In this document: positions 6,767-7,805 of the stretch, piece by piece
Layout: each line of letters starts with the position of its first letter
Position numbering within the stretch: position 1 is the stretch's first letter
Assembly: GCF_001509475.1 (NCBI RefSeq)
Contig: NZ_LLZG01000112.1
Coordinates: forward strand, 1 to 7,805
DNA from: Streptomyces regalis
GTDB taxonomy: Bacteria; Actinomycetota; Actinomycetes; Streptomycetales; Streptomycetaceae
Length of the DNA: 7,805 nucleotides
Direction: 5' to 3'
Position numbers and translations under genes: made by a program
Notes under the pieces: generated by a model
The model's input: only the letters and a program-made list of their open reading frames with translations
Database searches by the model: none
What the model was told of the DNA's origin: nothing

Positions 6767-7701
6767 TGCCGATCCCCACCCCGCTCACCGGTGTCGTCCC
6801 GCCCGTCTGCACGCCCCTGACACCGGACCGCGAGGTGGACGTCCCGTCCCTGCTCAGGCTGGTCGACCACCTGATGGAGGGCGGGGTGCACGGCCTGTTC
6901 GTGCTCGGTTCGACGTCGGAGGCGGCGTATCTGACGGACCGGCAGCGCAGGGTTGTGGTGGAGACGGTGACGGGACACGTGGGGGGCCGGCTCCCCGTGC
7001 TGGCGGGCGTGATCGACATGACGACGCCGAGGGTGCTGGACCAGGTACGGGAGGTCACGGAGGCGGGTGCGGACGCGGTGGTGGCGACCGCGCCCTTCTA
7101 CGCCCGCACCCACCCGAGCGAGATCGCCCGCCACTACCGCCTGATCGCGGCGGCATGCCCGGTCCCGGTGGTGGCCTACGACATCCCGGCCTCCGTCCAC
7201 ACCAAACTCCCCGCCGACGTGATCCTCGACCTCGCCGCCGAGGGCACCCTGGCGGGCCTGAAGGACTCCAGCGGCGACCTCGCCGGATTCCGCAAGGTCG
7301 TCGTCGGTGCCCGCATCCGCCCCGACATCACTGGCTTCAGCGTGCTGACCGGCTCGGAGCTCTTCGTCGACGCGGCCCTCGCGATCGGCGCGGACGGGGC
7401 GGTGCCGGGGCTCGCCAACGTCGACCCGCGGGGCTACGTCCATCTCGACCGGCTGTGCCGGTCCGGCGACTGGGAGCGGGCTCGGGTCGAGCAGGAACGC
7501 CTGTGCGCCCTCTTCGGCATGGTGACGGTCGGGGATCCCGGGCGGATGGGGGGCAGTTCGTCGGCGCTGGGCGCGTTCAAGGCGGCGCTGCATCTGCGGG
7601 GCGTCATCGACTGCCCGGCGACGGCGGAGCCTCAGGTGCCGTTGTCGGCGGAGGAGGTGGAGCGGGTGGGGAAGTTCTTGGCCGGAGCGGGGCTGCTATA
7701 G
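6766..7701 (+). CDS. DapA/NanA-family lyase or aldolase (class I, Schiff base); substrate unknown
   Basis: This 311-aa cytoplasmic TIM-barrel enzyme probably cleaves, or dehydrates/deaminates, the imported compound to give pyruvate or a keto acid. Family residues are in place: GSTSE (48-52), PFY (110-112), catalytic Tyr138 in YDIP, and Schiff-base Lys166 in GLKDSSGD. ATG 6766 follows AAGGAG by 5 nt and overlaps the upstream stop (TGATG), so it is tightly coupled to the transporter. Lysine-pathway synthase is unlikely: the arginine that follows YNVPS there is Ser143 here. Sialic-acid lyase is not supported either, since the GYDE segment of E. coli NanA is GSE (196-198) here. Keto-deoxy sugar acid aldolase or hydroxyproline-type deaminase remain open. 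GSTSE replaces the usual GSTGE or GTTGE. Confidence 0.9.
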   Translation: MPIPTPLTGVVPPVCTPLTPDREVDVPSLLRLVDHLMEGGVHGLFVLGSTSEAAYLTDRQRRVVVETVTGHVGGRLPVLAGVIDMTTPRVLDQVREVTEAGADAVVATAPFYARTHPSEIARHYRLIAAACPVPVVAYDIPASVHTKLPADVILDLAAEGTLAGLKDSSGDLAGFRKVVVGARIRPDITGFSVLTGSELFVDAALAIGADGAVPGLANVDPRGYVHLDRLCRSGDWERARVEQERLCALFGMVTVGDPGRMGGSSSALGAFKAALHLRGVIDCPATAEPQVPLSAEEVERVGKFLAGAGLL

Positions 7702-7805
7702 GCGGTTTTTCGCCCCCGCCGCCCCTACCCGTCCCATCCTGAAGGGGCTCCGCCCCTTCCACCCCGCCAGGGGGCTCTGCCCCCTGGACCCCCGCTCCTC
7801 AAACG
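7702..7805 (+). repeat. Modular hairpin repeat, right copy (downstream of the lyase gene)
   Basis: Right after the lyase stop come GCGG, a T5 run and the same 25-bp core found at 70-94, in inverted orientation (7711-7735). Then come an extra hairpin module (7741-7759) that is absent from the left copy, a large hairpin (7767-7787), the shared block GACCCCCGCT (7787-7796) and the shared end CCTCAAACG (7797-7805). The small GGCCC hairpin of the left copy is missing. Seen from each gene's own direction the two copies have the same polarity. The element probably continues past the window end. Confidence 0.8.
7741..7787 (+). terminator. Double hairpin at the end of the operon, possible terminator
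   Basis: GAAGGGGC-TCC-GCCCCTTC (7741-7759, 8-bp stem) is followed by CCAGGGGGC-TCT-GCCCCCTGG (7767-7787, 9-bp stem). Both are very stable with 3-nt loops. No U-tract follows either stem. They are placed 39 nt and more after the lyase stop, where transcription of the operon would be expected to end or the mRNA 3' end be protected. Confidence 0.5.

Noticed and set aside
6766..7701. Calling the lyase nanA and the locus a sialic acid operon
   Set aside because: The overall plan is similar, but the GYDE segment is not kept and no other nan gene or sialidase is present.

Overview
This is a very GC-rich window with G or C in almost every third codon position, GTG starts, GGAGG-type ribosome binding sites and actinobacterial hairpin repeats between genes. 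It fits a Streptomyces or close-relative chromosome. It holds one complete, compact uptake-and-catabolism locus.

Layout: a leftward gene (27-812) encodes a GntR/FadR-subfamily (FCD-domain) repressor. A 273-bp divergent control region (813-1085) separates it from a rightward five-gene operon. The operon encodes a Tat-type lipoprotein substrate-binding protein of family 5 (1086-2714), a DppB-like permease (2734-3693), a DppC-DppD permease/ATPase fusion (3690-5717), a DppF-like second ATPase (5714-6766), and a DapA/NanA-family (class I, Schiff-base) lyase or aldolase (6766-7701). The last four genes lie within 19 bp of, or overlap, the gene before, so the locus is very probably one transcript. 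The transporter is complete. Its last gene is a cytoplasmic enzyme whose residues argue against lysine-pathway dihydrodipicolinate synthase, so the likely logic is import of a small acid or sugar-acid-like ligand, cleavage by the lyase, and derepression through the FadR-type regulator. The ligand cannot be read from sequence.

The most informative new signal is in the control region. A palindrome GACGT-N3-ACGTC occurs once in the leader of each divergent gene (826-840 and 984-996). It carries the GT-N3-AC core expected for FadR-subfamily operators. A good housekeeping promoter (TTGACC-17-TATGGT, 940-968) reads into the transport operon, and a second inverted repeat covers its -10 box.

Both ends of the window are copies of one modular hairpin repeat in opposite orientation, each lying downstream of the adjacent gene. 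The left copy is read in frame and supplies about the last 24 residues of the regulator. A shorter related hairpin lies inside the 3' end of the permease/ATPase fusion gene. I see no tRNA, rRNA, CRISPR array, insertion sequence or phage gene.
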